A stretch of 64,000 nucleotides of DNA from Xestospongia bergquistia (GCA_963965975.1 OZ014422.1:2232001-2296000), one strand, 5' to 3'; numbered from the stretch's first letter, positions 49,820 through 61,114 are shown. Translations and numbers: made by a program. Notes: generated by a model from the letters alone, not told the origin.

Positions 49820-50370
49820 ACAACACCAGCACCAAATATACATGCATAACTGAAATAACCATATCAACTGCATGCAATGTCATGAATAAGAACGCCCAAT
49901 ATGCTAACAGCAGTCTCCACAAACCCATCTCATTGGTAAAAGAGCTGGGTAATCTTTTCCAGTAAGGCCCTCTTTTTCACCCATAGTATGAACTGCATCT
50001 AGGATTATTTGGAAATGGAAATCATTTAGTAGAGTAGAGATAGAATCACGGGCAGCATTCTGGTGGAATGGCTTGTCATTTTTATCAACCTCCTTGAATA
50101 CTTCTTGAAAAATGCGTCTTCATTCTTCCTCATTTGTAGCACTCCTGATTCTATTAACTTCATTTGGATACAGATAGTAGCTCTTATCTTCATTATCATC
50201 TGTTATGTCTTGTAGAAATGATGCTCCTTCTACATCTATAATACGACCTGTTACTCTTGTACGTGTTGTAGTAATAGCTTCCCCAACATTAATGATAACA
50301 CGATTGTCAAGAGTACCAATGTAGAGAGCACCATCAGATTTTGTCAGAAAACGAATTTGTCCATTTAGCT
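49820..50370 (-). pseudogene. Decayed copy of the cysteine-rich gene at 62503-63450
   Basis: On the minus strand the part 50370-49930 matches the middle of the intact gene (for example GRIIDVEGASFLQDI, SATNEEE, GEKEGLTGKDYPAL) with changed bases. It then jumps directly to a damaged version of the C-terminal Cys domain (WVCGDCC, then a stop and frameshifts) at about 49925-49820. The Lys-rich linker and first Cys cluster are deleted. The signal peptide end is also missing. It is not expected to make the secreted protein. Confidence 0.8.
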
Positions 50371-50794
50371 GTCATCTGACCCAGCCTATGACAAGAGACT
50401 AACAGAACTAAAAGAGACAATAGAAAATTATATTCTGTTCTAGAGACTAAAGACTCAGTCCTGGGCACCAAGGAATGAGAACTCGTAGAATGTAAGATCA
50501 TATCACAGTACTAGAGAACCAGTTAGTGAAGTATGCTATCATGAAGAATGAAGGTAAGGTAAGTGTGTTGCTAGTAATGATTCATTCCCATGTTTCATTC
50601 TGGTTCTATTTGATTCTCATGGTTCAGAACTATCATTCTAATCTTTACAGGCTATTTTCTATCTTATATACATCACAAACACAACACTTTACTAAAATAG
50701 AAAAAATTATATCAAAATGTTGTAGAGTTCTCTAAGAAATAATAAAGAATTTCAAGAGAAACTGTCTACATTTGAACCAAACCTCAATAGGTCT
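50371..50794. other. Unassigned AT-rich interval
   Basis: I see no gene, RNA or element in these 424 bases beyond short chance open frames. Confidence 0.5.
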
Positions 50795-51145
50795 ATATAA
50801 TATGGTAATAAAGGTATTGAAGCTACCCTCATTAAGTACATGTACTTGTACATGTAATATGGTAGTAATGGTATACATATATATGTAATCTGGTAATGAT
50901 AGTATACAAGCTATCCTCAATAGGTGTACATGTACATGTATATGCAATACAGTATGGAAACTATCCTTAGTAGGTGCACATGTACATTTAATATGGTAAT
51001 AACGGTATGGAAGCTCTCCTCAATAGCTATCAAGAGTAGCTTGGATGCCATATTACATATACATGTACCTATTGAAGGTAGCTTGCATATCAATATTACT
51101 ATATATACATGTACATGTACCTAGGTACATGTACATGTACATGTA
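50795..51145. repeat. Degenerate TACATGTACATG minisatellite
   Basis: About five imperfect repeats of 50-60 bases, each combining a GTACATGTACATGTA core, TAATATGGTAATAA and GGAAGCTATCCTCAATAGGT. The core is self-complementary. Traces of the same unit occur at 56355-56420 and 60075-60110. Confidence 0.8.
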
Positions 51146-51168
51146 ATTTGTTTATAAAGAAAGAAAAA

Positions 51169-51290
51169 TTGTATGTTTAATACAAAGATGAACAGGTTTA
51201 AAAGTGGCTAATTATGTTCCGGTTTTAAATTCCATTTCCCTTTCTTTCATTCTGATAACCTCACTTGTACAGAATGGTTCACAATATTTT
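51169..51290 (+). repeat. Interspersed repeat, copy 1 of 5
   Basis: It begins GTTTAATACAAAGATGAACA and contains AATTCCATTTCCCTTTCTTT and CACTTGTACAGAATGGTTCA. The same order occurs in four other places between 54 and 60 kb. Confidence 0.8.
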
Positions 51291-52460
51291 GAATTAATGA
51301 AAGTAGTGTAGACATGAAGGAGACAGCTATGTTCAAATGTTCAAATGGCTGAAGAGATAAATTAGACACACAATATATCACACCAGTTGTACTATATGTA
51401 CTTACCTATGACAATTAAATGGAAGTCATTTGAATTCTCACTTTTCCACCCTTAGCAGAAGCTGCTGCCTTCTTTCTGCCATATATTGTTATAGAAAATG
51501 CTGAAACCGCTAAACTGTTTAGTTTGGAAGTTTCTGATAGAATATATTATACCTTTAATTGTATATACACATTGCTTTAAAACTATATTTCTTTCTACTA
51601 ATAACTTGTAGAATGTTAAAAATACTTGTATATTTGAAGATTTCAATTAGTCGTTAATCAAATCAATTAAAAATCAATAAAAAATCAAATAATGTTGATC
51701 ACGCGTGTACTTGTTTCCCGCCAAATTTGTCACAAGCTTGTGTTGACTGGTTGTCAATTTCAAGCATGACGAGATTTCTTGATAATATAAAAGTACTCCA
51801 TTTTCCATACTTTAATTATAAGGTGAGTTATCTCTCCATCCATCCATCCATCTCACATCTATCCTGCAGTTGTTACAAATAACTCTCTCTTTCTTCCTCT
51901 ATGTTCTCTACGATTCGCCTCATCGTTGGATCATCTCGTACTTCGTTGGATCAACTCGTCTCATCGTTGGATAACCTGTCGTCACTGGATCATCTTTTTA
52001 TTTTAGTTATGTCATCTTTATCTCTTTGGTTTTTTTTTGTTTTTTTTTATTTGTTTTTTTTTAGTTCTCAAACTTTTAATTTTTGTCAATTGATTTTTTG
52101 AATTTTAAAATAAATTTTTCCTCTCTCTTCTTTCCTACAGGACTCGACTGTTCTTCTCTGGTGTTCTCTGTTGATCTTGACTGTTCTTCTTTGATGTCTT
52201 CTGATGATGTTCTTGACTGTGCTTCTCTGTGTCTTCTGATGTTCTTGACTGTTCTTCTCTGATGTTCTCTTGACGGTTCTTCTCTGATGTTCTTGCCTGT
52301 TCTTCTCTGACGTTCTCTGGATGTAAAAGATGAGTCGCTCTCCTGCCTGGTCTCTTCTGTCTTCCTTCAAGCCTTCTTTCCTCTTCTTTTTATTTTTATT
52401 TTATTTTGGGCTATTCAGCCCATACATTATACACACACTCATACAAATCCTATTAATCAT

Positions 52461-52531
52461 CTCCTCCCTGCCGCCTGGCGGCCTAAAAAAAAATTTTTTT
52501 TAATCCTAGGCCGCCAGGTGGCGGGGAGGAG
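52461..52531. other. GC-rich hairpin in unit A
   Basis: Arms 52461-52485 and 52507-52531 are inverted repeats of 25 bases with two mismatches that would be G-U pairs in RNA, around an A/T-only loop of about 21 bases. It stands out against the AT-rich surroundings. A second small palindrome, GGGCTATTCAGCCC, lies at about 52408-52421. The hairpin is conserved in unit B with paired compensatory changes. Confidence 0.85.
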
Positions 52532-53489
52532 CTCTGATCTTCTAGGGTGCGTGTGTGTGTGCTGTGTGTGTATGTGTTGGTGGTCCCTTTTCACTTCCTC
52601 TGTCTCTCTTCACTCTCTATCCATTCATTGTCTCCACCAGTTCAGTTAATAACTACTTTTTCCTTTCCTTGCAGGAGCAGCACTGTTGAAGAAGGTGAGC
52701 TACCTCTCCATCCATCCATTTCATTCATTCTTTAGCAATCCAGTTGTTACAACTATCTCTCTCTTTCTCTATGTTCGTTTCTCTACTTGTGGAGTGACTG
52801 GACTCTTGGGGACTTTCAACTACTAAAACTGTCATATTTTATGTTATTTTTTATTTTCTTTTTTATTGTAGTTTTTTTCATGTTTTTTTAATAGTTTGTT
52901 AGTATATTGTTTTTAATTTATTATATTGAACTTCTCAAAAAAACATTTTTGACTAAAACTTGTCGAAAGTCAATTATCTTAATTTTAGTTATATTTAACT
53001 TGATTCTCTAATCACCAACTTAGAAATTTTGACTCTAGATTTAATGTAACTTTGAAAAGTGAATCAGTTTAGAATTCAATTTTTATCACTACTAAACAAC
53101 TACAATCATACTGAATGAATTCTTATTAATTTTCTTACATCTATTGTATCATCATATTACTATTTCTTTAGATCATTAATTTTTTTAACAAAAAGCAAAA
53201 TTATTTAATTAATTATTTAATTATTTTTTTAATAATTAAAAACCTATTAAGTGTTTTGTAAGGTTTTTGCTGAACGCGTGTGCTGCTGTTATGTTTTCCC
53301 GCCATAATGTCATATTTTCCCGCCATAATGATATGTCACACGTTTGCGTTCCTCGCTAGTCGTGTCCTGATGATCTACATCATCTAGTAATAGATTCTAT
53401 GGAGACCTTCTTTGATTGAACTCTTCACAAATTGAAATTTTAATTTCTGTTATTTTTAATTAAGTTTTTTCAGGCAATTATTTTTATTA

Positions 53490-53684
53490 TTGCTTTTAAT
53501 CATTAAAATAAATGTTTATTTGTCATTTTATTTGTTTGTTGTATATTTACAAAGTTCAGTACTTTCACAAGATATAAACAAACTGGATGAGATCCGTACA
53601 GATCAGAGAGACTGCATAATCACTGTCACCTTCCAACTCAAAGATCTTCCTCTCTGTCTCTGTATATTAAGTGTTACTACTTGA
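53490..53684 (+). CDS. Hypothetical 3' open frame of unit A
   Basis: 64 codons ending in SSVLSQDINKLDEI, TDQRDCIITVTFQLKDLP and LCILSVTT. The copy in unit B has the same length and differs at only three residues, with no frameshift although neighbouring DNA has many indels. TTTACAAAG before TTCAGTACTTTC could be an acceptor, so only the C-terminal half may be an exon. No family is recognised. Confidence 0.3.
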   Translation: MLLIIKINVYLSFYLFVVYLQSSVLSQDINKLDEIRTDQRDCIITVTFQLKDLPLCLCILSVTT

Positions 53685-54246
53685 TGATATATACTAGTAG
53701 CAATAGATTAACATGTAATGAAGTAACATGACTAAATAACAAATATACAATTTTATTTATGGTAAATATAAAAATGTAAAGTTTGGCAATAAATGGATTG
53801 GGTGTGGTCAAATGATGTTGTACTCGACTGGTTAATATTGGTGATAAGACAAATGTCTCGACTTGACTATACACACAACATGCCACTTTATATTATATTA
53901 TCTCACATAAATAAGGAATTAACTTCTTCTGCTGTAGTATACACACATATCACTTTAATGTTTGGGTCTGAAGAATTTGGGTTTACTTTCATTGTCGACA
54001 CTTTAGCAGTAGTTCATCAGATACCACAGTCTGACTTATTGTCTCCCAGACCTTATCAATACAGGATATATGTTTGAAGATCAACCATTTGCCTAATGTT
54101 GGTCCTCTGGCATTGCAGTGAGCTGGATCATTGACAGTAATACCCTGTGAATCTTCATTAAAGTAGGCGGGTCTTTACTTTTTTAACCCCTTTTTAATTG
54201 TCCCAGTGTCAGTATGGGTAAGAAGCAGCATTAAAAGACAACTTAT

Positions 54247-54345
54247 AAGTTTAATACAAAGATGAACAGGTCTAAAAATAGCTAGATTATTTTCCTATTT
54301 TAGTTTCCATTTCCCTCTCTCTCATTCAAATACTTGTACAGAATG
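54247..54345 (+). repeat. Interspersed repeat, copy 2 of 5
   Basis: Same order of motifs as at 51169 (AGTTTAATACAAAGATGAAC, TTTCCATTTCCCTCTCTCTC, ACTTGTACAGAATGTTATAA). It is part of the duplicated unit A. Confidence 0.75.
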
Positions 54346-54526
54346 TTATAAGTTATTATTGATTAACCACCTTGTTACTATGACAACTGTTGCTATAGTA
54401 ACCCTATCTCTAGGTTCATTATTCAATAGGAGCTGTACCATAGTCCTTTACATCTACGATATCTGCTCCAGTAAAAGAGAATGAAGCTGGTAAATAAACG
54501 ACTAATACATTGTACATTGTAATACA

Positions 54527-54675
54527 AGTTTAATATAGAGATGAACAGGTCTGAAAGAGGGTAGATTATTTTCCAATTTTAAATTCCATTTCCCTCTTTT
54601 TCATTCAGATACCTTACTTGTACAGAATGATCCACAATATATGGCAGAAAGAAGGCAGCAGCTACTGCTAAGGGT
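54527..54675 (+). repeat. Interspersed repeat, copy 3 of 5
   Basis: Only about 180 bases after copy 2, so the family also occurs in tandem. It ends with CACAATATATGGCAGAAAGA and AGGCAGCAGCT like copy 4. Confidence 0.75.
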
Positions 54676-54679
54676 TTGA

Positions 54680-56350
54680 ATTCAAACAACTTCCATTTAA
54701 TTGTTATAGGTAAATACATATAATACAACTGGTGTGATAATATTGTGTGTCTGTTTTGTATCTTCAGCCATTTGAACATCCTTTACATTATATTATTCAT
54801 TGGATGCCAAGTGATTCATTAAATTGAATTTCAAACATAAACTTACATATAAATAGTTGCTACATGGTCATCTTAAACAGTAATTTTACTATATTTTCTA
54901 TGTAGGAAGCTAAATCCCTTCATACCAAATTTTGTAGACTTCCTATTTTTGTAACAACTGTTTATATTGAAATGTTTGTTGAAAATTTTGTGCAAAGGGG
55001 ACCCCATTTTCAGACTCAGTCACATCATCTAGTATTATTATATATCTGTTTATATATATATATATATACATATATATGTGTGTATATATGTATGTATATA
55101 TATGAACCACTTAGCATTTCTTGAGTTTATTGACATATTCTACTTAGTTTTTAGCATTGTGATTGTGTTTTGTTCTTGAAATATAATATCTTATATTTTA
55201 TAAAGTTTATAAGTTATTATTAACTTTATATCTGTGCCAGGCATAGATTGCCCCAAATGGAGCAACAGTAATTGTCATATATGTAAATAAAAAGTTCTAA
55301 AAAACTCTTTAAATGTAGCAATGACAATATAGCATTTCAAACAAGCTGAAAATAATAACGGTATCACCTTAAACAAAAGACATGCATAAAACATATGTTA
55401 TCATATAGGCAGCTTTCTTAATCTATTTATATCCGACCATTTAAATATCATAAAACTTGTAATAACAATTTGGTCTACTGTTAACAGAAGTTACAATAAG
55501 CAGCTCAAACTTCTGTTCTCCATTAACCATTATATGAGCAGTTATATCTAATAAAAAGGAAAAAACCTTATTCAATATGCATAATGTACTTTTCAAACAG
55601 TTTTAAAGAATGATATATGAGATGTAAACAATCTGAAAGTAATGAGTCCTTGCCTGTTAATAGTACTCATGAATATATAATTAGTAATGTCTGGTGGGTG
55701 GAGCTAGTTATTGATGTGGCTTGCTCTAAGAAATAGGAAAAAAAACTATTCAATATGTTCAAGTTTATCTAATTTATTCACTGACCTATATAAGAGATCT
55801 TGTCCATTCAGAGTAAAATGGTAAAAAAGCCATGAATGGTGGGAAATTATTACTAGTCACATGTAGTTCTATCTTAGTCTCTTGAGGAGATGACCTTACA
55901 AGACTAGTTCTGCAAAGCAGAATACATCTGTAGGAACTACTGGTAATTCTGGTTTTCAGAATCTGATATACAGGTATAGTTATATTGGTGCCTTTGTTGC
56001 TATTTTAATATTCTTATCAATTATGCATGTACATGTACACAGATGTCTCAATACATGTAGTTAATATATGCCTTGTACTTCTCTCATTATGTGAGTGGGT
56101 AGTTATAGTTTGTCAAGATCTGGTCACATGATCTGGCTGTGTCATTTCTGTAGGGATTATCTGAAGTTGATGTTGTTGCTTTGTAAGAGGAGAACAAATG
56201 TTTTCAAACTAATTTAGAATGAGTCTCTGCACAATGGGAGGGGCACGTCAAATGATTAGAAGGAAAATTAAAACAATATGAAAGTGGAAAGGAAACGTTA
56301 GAAGTCGTAAGTTTGGTGGGTGTGGTTAAAACCTTAATCCATTTCATCAT
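54680..56350. other. Unassigned AT-rich interval between the duplicated units
   Basis: A TA/TG microsatellite lies at about 55038-55100. I see no gene, splice-connected frame or RNA gene in the rest. Codon frames are short and broken. Confidence 0.5.
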
Positions 56351-56452
56351 TTGTTATTGAGGGTAGCTTCCATATCAATATTACCATATATACATGTACT
56401 AATACCTAACATGTACATGTAATGTGGTTATAAAGAAAGAAAGACAAATTGT

Positions 56453-56582
56453 AAGTTTAATACAAAGATGAGCAGAATAGCTAATTATGTTCCAGTTTTA
56501 AATTCCATTTCCCTTTCTTTCATTCATACCTCACTTGTACAGAATGGTTCACAATATATGGCAGAAAGAAGGCAGCAGCTAG
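56453..56582 (+). repeat. Interspersed repeat, copy 4 of 5
   Basis: Counterpart of copy 1 at the start of unit B. It has AGTTTAATACAAAGATGAGC, TTAAATTCCATTTCCCTTTC and ATGGCAGAAAGAAGGCAGCA. Confidence 0.75.
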
Positions 56583-57580
56583 GGTAGAAAGATCAGAATT
56601 CAAATGACTTTCATTTAATTGTTATAGGTAAGTACATATAATACAACTGGTGTGATAATATTGTGTGTCTAGTTTATCTCTTCAGCCATTTGAACATCAA
56701 TAGCTGTCCCCTTCATATCTACACTAGCTTCACTAATTCATAATATATACACACATGTTGTTATAGAAAAAGCTGAGACAGCTAAACTCTCTAATTTGGG
56801 AGTCTCTGATAGAATATATTATACCTTTGATTATATATAGACATTGCTTTAAAACTATATTTCTTTCTAGTTGTTGTTAATCAAATCAATTAAAAATCAA
56901 TTAATGTTGATCACGCGTGTAGTGGTTTCCCGCCAAATTTGTCACAAGTTTGTGTCGACTGGTTGTCAATTTGAAGCATGACGAGATTTCTTGATAATAT
57001 AAAAGTACTCGATTTTGCATACTTTATTATCAGGTGAGTTATCTCTCCATCCATCCATCCATCTCATATCTATTCTGCAGTTGTTACAAATAACTCTCTC
57101 TTTCTCCCTCTATGTTCTCTACGATTCGCCTCATCGTTGGATCATCTCGTACTTCGTTGGATCAACTCGTCTCATCGTTGGATAACCTCTCGTCACTGGA
57201 TCATCTTTTTTTATTTTAGTTATGTCATCTTTATCTGTTTCTTTTCTTTTTTGTTCTTTTAGTTTTATTTTTTAATTTTTGTCAATTGATTTTTTGAATT
57301 TTTAAATAAATTTTTTCCTCTCTCTTCGTTTCTACAGGACTCAACTGTTCTTCTCTGGTGTTCTCTGATGATCTTGACTGTTCTTTCTGATGTCTTCTGA
57401 TGATCTTGACTGTTCTTCTCTGACGTTCTCTTGATGTAAAAGATGAGTCGCTCTCCTGTCTGGTCTCTTCTTTTTTCTTCCTTCAAGCCTTCTTTCCTCT
57501 TCTTTTATTTTTTTAAAATTTTATTTTGGGCTATTCAGCCCATACATCATACACACACTCATACAAACTCTATTAATTAT

Positions 57581-57652
57581 CTCCTCCCTGCCGCTCGGCG
57601 GCCTAAAAAAATTTTTTTTTAATATCTCAGGCCGCCGAGTGGCGGGGAGGAG
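57581..57652. other. GC-rich hairpin in unit B
   Basis: Arms 57581-57604 and 57629-57652 pair along the full length, around an A/T-rich loop. Relative to unit A, positions 57595-57596 changed from CT to TC and the opposite positions 57637-57638 changed from AG to GA, so pairing is kept. Confidence 0.85.
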
Positions 57653-58622
57653 CTCTGATCTTCTAGGGTGCGTGTGTGTGTGCTGTGTGTGTATGTGTTG
57701 GTGGTCCCTTTTCACTTCCTCTGTCTCTCTTCACTCTCTCTCCATTCATTGTCTTCACCAGTTCAGTTAATGACTACTGTTTTCTTTCCTTGCAGGAGCA
57801 GCACTGTTGAAGAAGGTGAGCTATCTATCCATCCATTTCATTCATTCTTTAGCAATCCAGTTGTTACAACTAACTCTCTCTTTCTTTCTCTATGTTCTCT
57901 ACTTGTGGAGTGACTGGACTCTTGGGGACTTTCAACTACTGAAACTGTCTTATTTTAATTTTTATTTTATTTTATAATTTATTATATTGAACTTCTCAAA
58001 GAAACATTTTTTACTAAAATTTGTCAAAAGTCAATTCTCTTATTTTAAGTTATTTTTTATTTTATAATTTATTATATTGAACTTCTCAAAGAAACATTTT
58101 TTACTAAAATTTGTCAAAAGTCAATTCTCTTAATTTCAGTTATATTTTAACTTGATTCTCTTATCACCAACTTAGAAATTTCGATTCTAGATTTAATATA
58201 ACTTTGAAAACTGAATCAGTTTAGAATTTAATTTTTACCTTTGCTAAACTACTACAATCAATCACCTACTGAATGAATTCTTATCATTTTTTTACAACTA
58301 TCATAATTATTACTAATTCTTTAGATCATATTATCATTAATATTTTTTAACAAAAAGCTAAATTGTTTAATTATAATTAAATTAAAAACCTATTAAAAGT
58401 GTTTTGCTGTTCTTGTAAGCTTTTTGCTGAACGCGTGTGCTGCTGTTATGTTTCCCGCCATAATGATAGGTCACGCGTTTGCTGTTCCTCGTTAGTTGTG
58501 CTGATGATCTAGTAATAGATTCTCTGCAGACCTTTTTTGATTGAACTCTTCACCAATTGAAATTTTAATTTCTGTTTCAGCGTTATTTTTAATTAAGTTT
58601 TTTCAGGCAATTATTTTTATTC

Positions 58623-58817
58623 TTGCTTTTAATCATTAAAATAAATGTTTATTTGTCATTTAACTTGTTTGTTGTATGTTTACAAAGTTCAGTACTTTCA
58701 CAAGATATAAACAAACTGGATGAGATCCATACAGATCAGAGAGACTGCATAATCACTGTCACCTTCCAACTCAAAGATCTTCCTCTCTGTCTCTGTATAT
58801 TAAGTGTTACTACTTGA
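58623..58817 (+). CDS. Hypothetical 3' open frame of unit B
   Basis: 64 codons, same length as the frame at 53490-53684, with three residue differences (Tyr/Asn, Tyr/Cys, Arg/His). The shared ending SVLSQDINKLDEI to LSVTT has no known relatives that I recognise. It may be a terminal coding exon or the 3' part of a non-coding transcript. Confidence 0.3.
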   Translation: MLLIIKINVYLSFNLFVVCLQSSVLSQDINKLDEIHTDQRDCIITVTFQLKDLPLCLCILSVTT

Positions 58818-59826
58818 TGATATATACTAGTAGCAATAGATTAACATGTAATGAAGTAACATGTCTAAATACAATTTTATTTATGGTAAATATAAAAATG
58901 TAAAGTTTGGCAATAAAACAGCTTTAATTGGAATCGTTACTGTTACTATGGTCACATGATGACATAGAGGACACTGGAAAGTATTTTGTTTTAGGGACAA
59001 TGATTGTTGAGATGATCAATTAATATAGTTGAGTTAATACATGCCTTGTAAGAATTAACTAGAACTCCATGTACTATTTATGAGTATTATTAATAATTAT
59101 ATAATTTGTGACAATGAATAGATACTGGTATCAATGGAGTGTCCTGATAATACATTTTGTTACAACAATTTTATTGACTTTGTAGTCATAACATATGTTT
59201 ATACTGTCACTACTATTTTCATCCAATAGTCATCTCTGCATTAATAATTTTTTTAAAACAAAATCGATGGGACTAGTCTATATGAAATATTAAAAATACA
59301 CAAAGCTTTGGTCTTCAGAGAATAATACAATTACTCTTTAAATTTTGGATTACCTTTATTCTATTCCAGTGTCCTCGACATTACTCTACCATCAACCATG
59401 ACAAGCATACCTCCAAGCATGAGTCTCTGCATCAGTTTTATATCATATTGTCTCGTATACATAAGGAATTAACTTCATTCCGACCTCATTGCTATCTTCT
59501 GCTGTAATATACACATATCACTTTAATGTTTGGGTCTGAAGAATTTGGGTTGACTTTCTTTATCGACACTTTAGTCGGAATAGCTCCCAGTTCACCAGAT
59601 ACCACAGTCTGACTTATTGTCTCCCAGACCTGATCAATACAGGAGATATGTTTGAAGATCAACCATTTAATGTTGGTCCTCTGGCATTGCAGTGAGCTAG
59701 ACCATTGGCATAAATCCAGTAATACCCTGTGGTTTAGTCATCTTCATTAAAGTAGGTGGGTCCTTACTTTTTAACCCCTTTTTTTAATTGTCCCAGTGTC
59801 AGAATGAGCAGCGTTAAAAGATAATT

Positions 59827-59940
59827 TATAAGTTTAATACAAAGATGAACAGGTCTGAAAATGGCTAGATTATGTTCCTATTTTAAATTCCATTTCTCTC
59901 TCTTTCATTCAAATACTTCACTTGTACAGAATGTTGTAAG
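59827..59940 (+). repeat. Interspersed repeat, copy 5 of 5
   Basis: Counterpart of copy 2 in unit B (AGTTTAATACAAAGATGAAC, AATTCCATTTCTCTCTCTTT, CACTTGTACAGAATGTTGTA). Confidence 0.75.
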
Positions 59941-60148
59941 TTATTATTAATTAACCACCTTGTTACTATGACAACTGTTGCTATAGTAACCCTATCTCTA
60001 GGCATAGTCCTTTACATCTACAATATCTGCTCCAGTAACAGAGAATGAAGCTGCTAATAGAAGACTAATACACTGTATGTACATGTACATGTATATCTTT
60101 ACATGTAACCAACTGTAGCCATTAAAGAGTGAATTGTTTATATATAAA

Positions 60149-60228
60149 TACTTCAGTGTTTTTCTTCGAAGTACATCAGTATGTCTCAGATCTCTGGAGT
60201 AAAGCCACGTGTTGCTATCATTGGTAGT
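60149..60228 (+). pseudogene. Relic of FDXR exon 1
   Basis: Eighty bases match FDXR 46866-46945 with a few substitutions (CTTCAGTGTTTTTCTTCGAA, CTCAGATCTCTGGAG, GTTGCTATCATTGGTAG). After GGTAGTG it continues straight into sequence matching the FDXR 3' flank from about 49503. All of the gene from the FAD motif to the stop is therefore missing. It cannot encode a reductase. Confidence 0.9.
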
Positions 60229-60720
60229 GAGTCTGATATAACATTATTTTTTATTCAGTTTATAAGACTCAAATCTGCTTATTAGATGTGTGAGACCACA
60301 CCTACTCTCATATACTATTATGCAACAACTAATATTATTATAAATATTTCATAATTTGATTTTCAACACTATTGCGACTTAAGTTCTTTATGTTCATTTT
60401 GAAAACAAGTTTACAAAGGTCTTATTAAAGAATAACAATGAGAAGAAAAACTTTTGGTCAAAATTTGGTATTATTAATTATGTAAAAATAATATCATTCT
60501 TAACAAAATCAAAGACCATATGTTCATAGTAAATAATAAATTAACAAATTAATACAACACCAGCACCAAATGTACATGCATAACTGAAATAACCAAACCA
60601 GCTGCATGCAACGTCATGAATAAAACACCCAATATGCCAACAGCAGTCTCCACAAACCCATCTTATTGGTAAAAGAGCTGGATAATCTTTTCCAGTAAGG
60701 CCCTCTTTTTCACCCATAGT
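60229..60720. repeat. Duplicate of the FDXR 3' flank and the first cysteine-gene relic
   Basis: Matches 49503-49990 over nearly all its length. The part from about 60540 to 60720 (minus strand) is a second decayed fragment of the cysteine-rich gene, with the same internal deletion junction as the relic at 49820-50370 (CACAAACCCATCT joined to TTGGTAAAAGAGCTGG). The shared deletion shows the two relics descend from one already damaged copy. Confidence 0.85.
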
Positions 60721-61114
60721 ATGAACATAGTATTATACAAAGCTCAAAGATTGAAATGTATCATCACTCTCAGTGATGTGAAATTATAGTTAAGTTTATG
60801 TGGTCTTATTGTTAGTGTTCTTATAGAATTATAAATACTTACAGAAGCATACCTTTTGACAAAAGAACATCTGTCTCCTCATAAGGACCATCCTGTTTAA
60901 TGAGACCATTCAATGATGTAGTGACCTCATTAATTATTGCATAGTCCAATTATTACAATTATTTATTTTTATTAGCCAACAAAACTATAATTATCATGAA
61001 TTATGAATACAATTAAATAAACAATAGTCCACTAATTAGCATTGAAAACCACACCTAACAAATTATTATTTGAATAATGCAATTAAACTTAATTATTAAC
61101 TAGCATTGAAAAAT
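60721..61114. other. Unassigned AT-rich interval
   Basis: No gene or element recognised in these 394 bases. Confidence 0.5.

Larger units (their letters stand above)
51120..54480. repeat. Segmental duplication unit A
   Basis: This stretch matches unit B (56400-60060) in the same order and orientation. 51150-53775 pairs with 56430-58915, and 53950-54480 pairs with 59500-60060. Differences are scattered substitutions and short indels. Shared marks are a TTTCCCGCC motif (51714), a GTGAGTTATCTC donor-like site (about 51824), TTCTTCTCTGATGTTCT short repeats, a GC-rich hairpin (52461-52531), GGAGCAGCACTGTTGAAGAAG flanked by splice-like sites (about 52675-52694), and a 3' open frame (53490-53684). 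It may be a transcription unit, coding or not. Confidence 0.85.
56400..60060. repeat. Segmental duplication unit B
   Basis: Partner of unit A (51120-54480), same orientation. It carries the same series: interspersed repeat, TTTCCCGCC (56926), donor-like GTGAGTTATCTC (about 57034), short TTCTTCTCTGATG repeats (fewer than in A), hairpin (57581-57652), the GAGCAGCACTGTTGAAGAAG segment (about 57795-57816), a second TTTCCCGCC (58451), and the 3' open frame (58623-58817). An internal tandem duplication of about 75 bases (TTTATTTTATAATTTATTAT and what follows) lies at about 57960-58125. Between its two halves, 58916-59500 has no counterpart in A and holds nothing I recognise. Confidence 0.85.

Noticed and set aside
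52461..52531. Hairpin taken as a bacterial-type terminator
   Set aside because: The context is eukaryotic, and the loop A/T run is between the arms rather than after the stem.
52547..52735. Paired 62-81 codon frames (52547 and 57668) as a conserved protein
   Set aside because: The two frames diverge by frameshift at the C-terminus and cross a likely splice acceptor (CCTTGCAG), so conservation reflects the duplication only.
55038..55100. TA-rich tract as a possible origin or promoter
   Set aside because: Ordinary TA/TG microsatellite with no associated gene.
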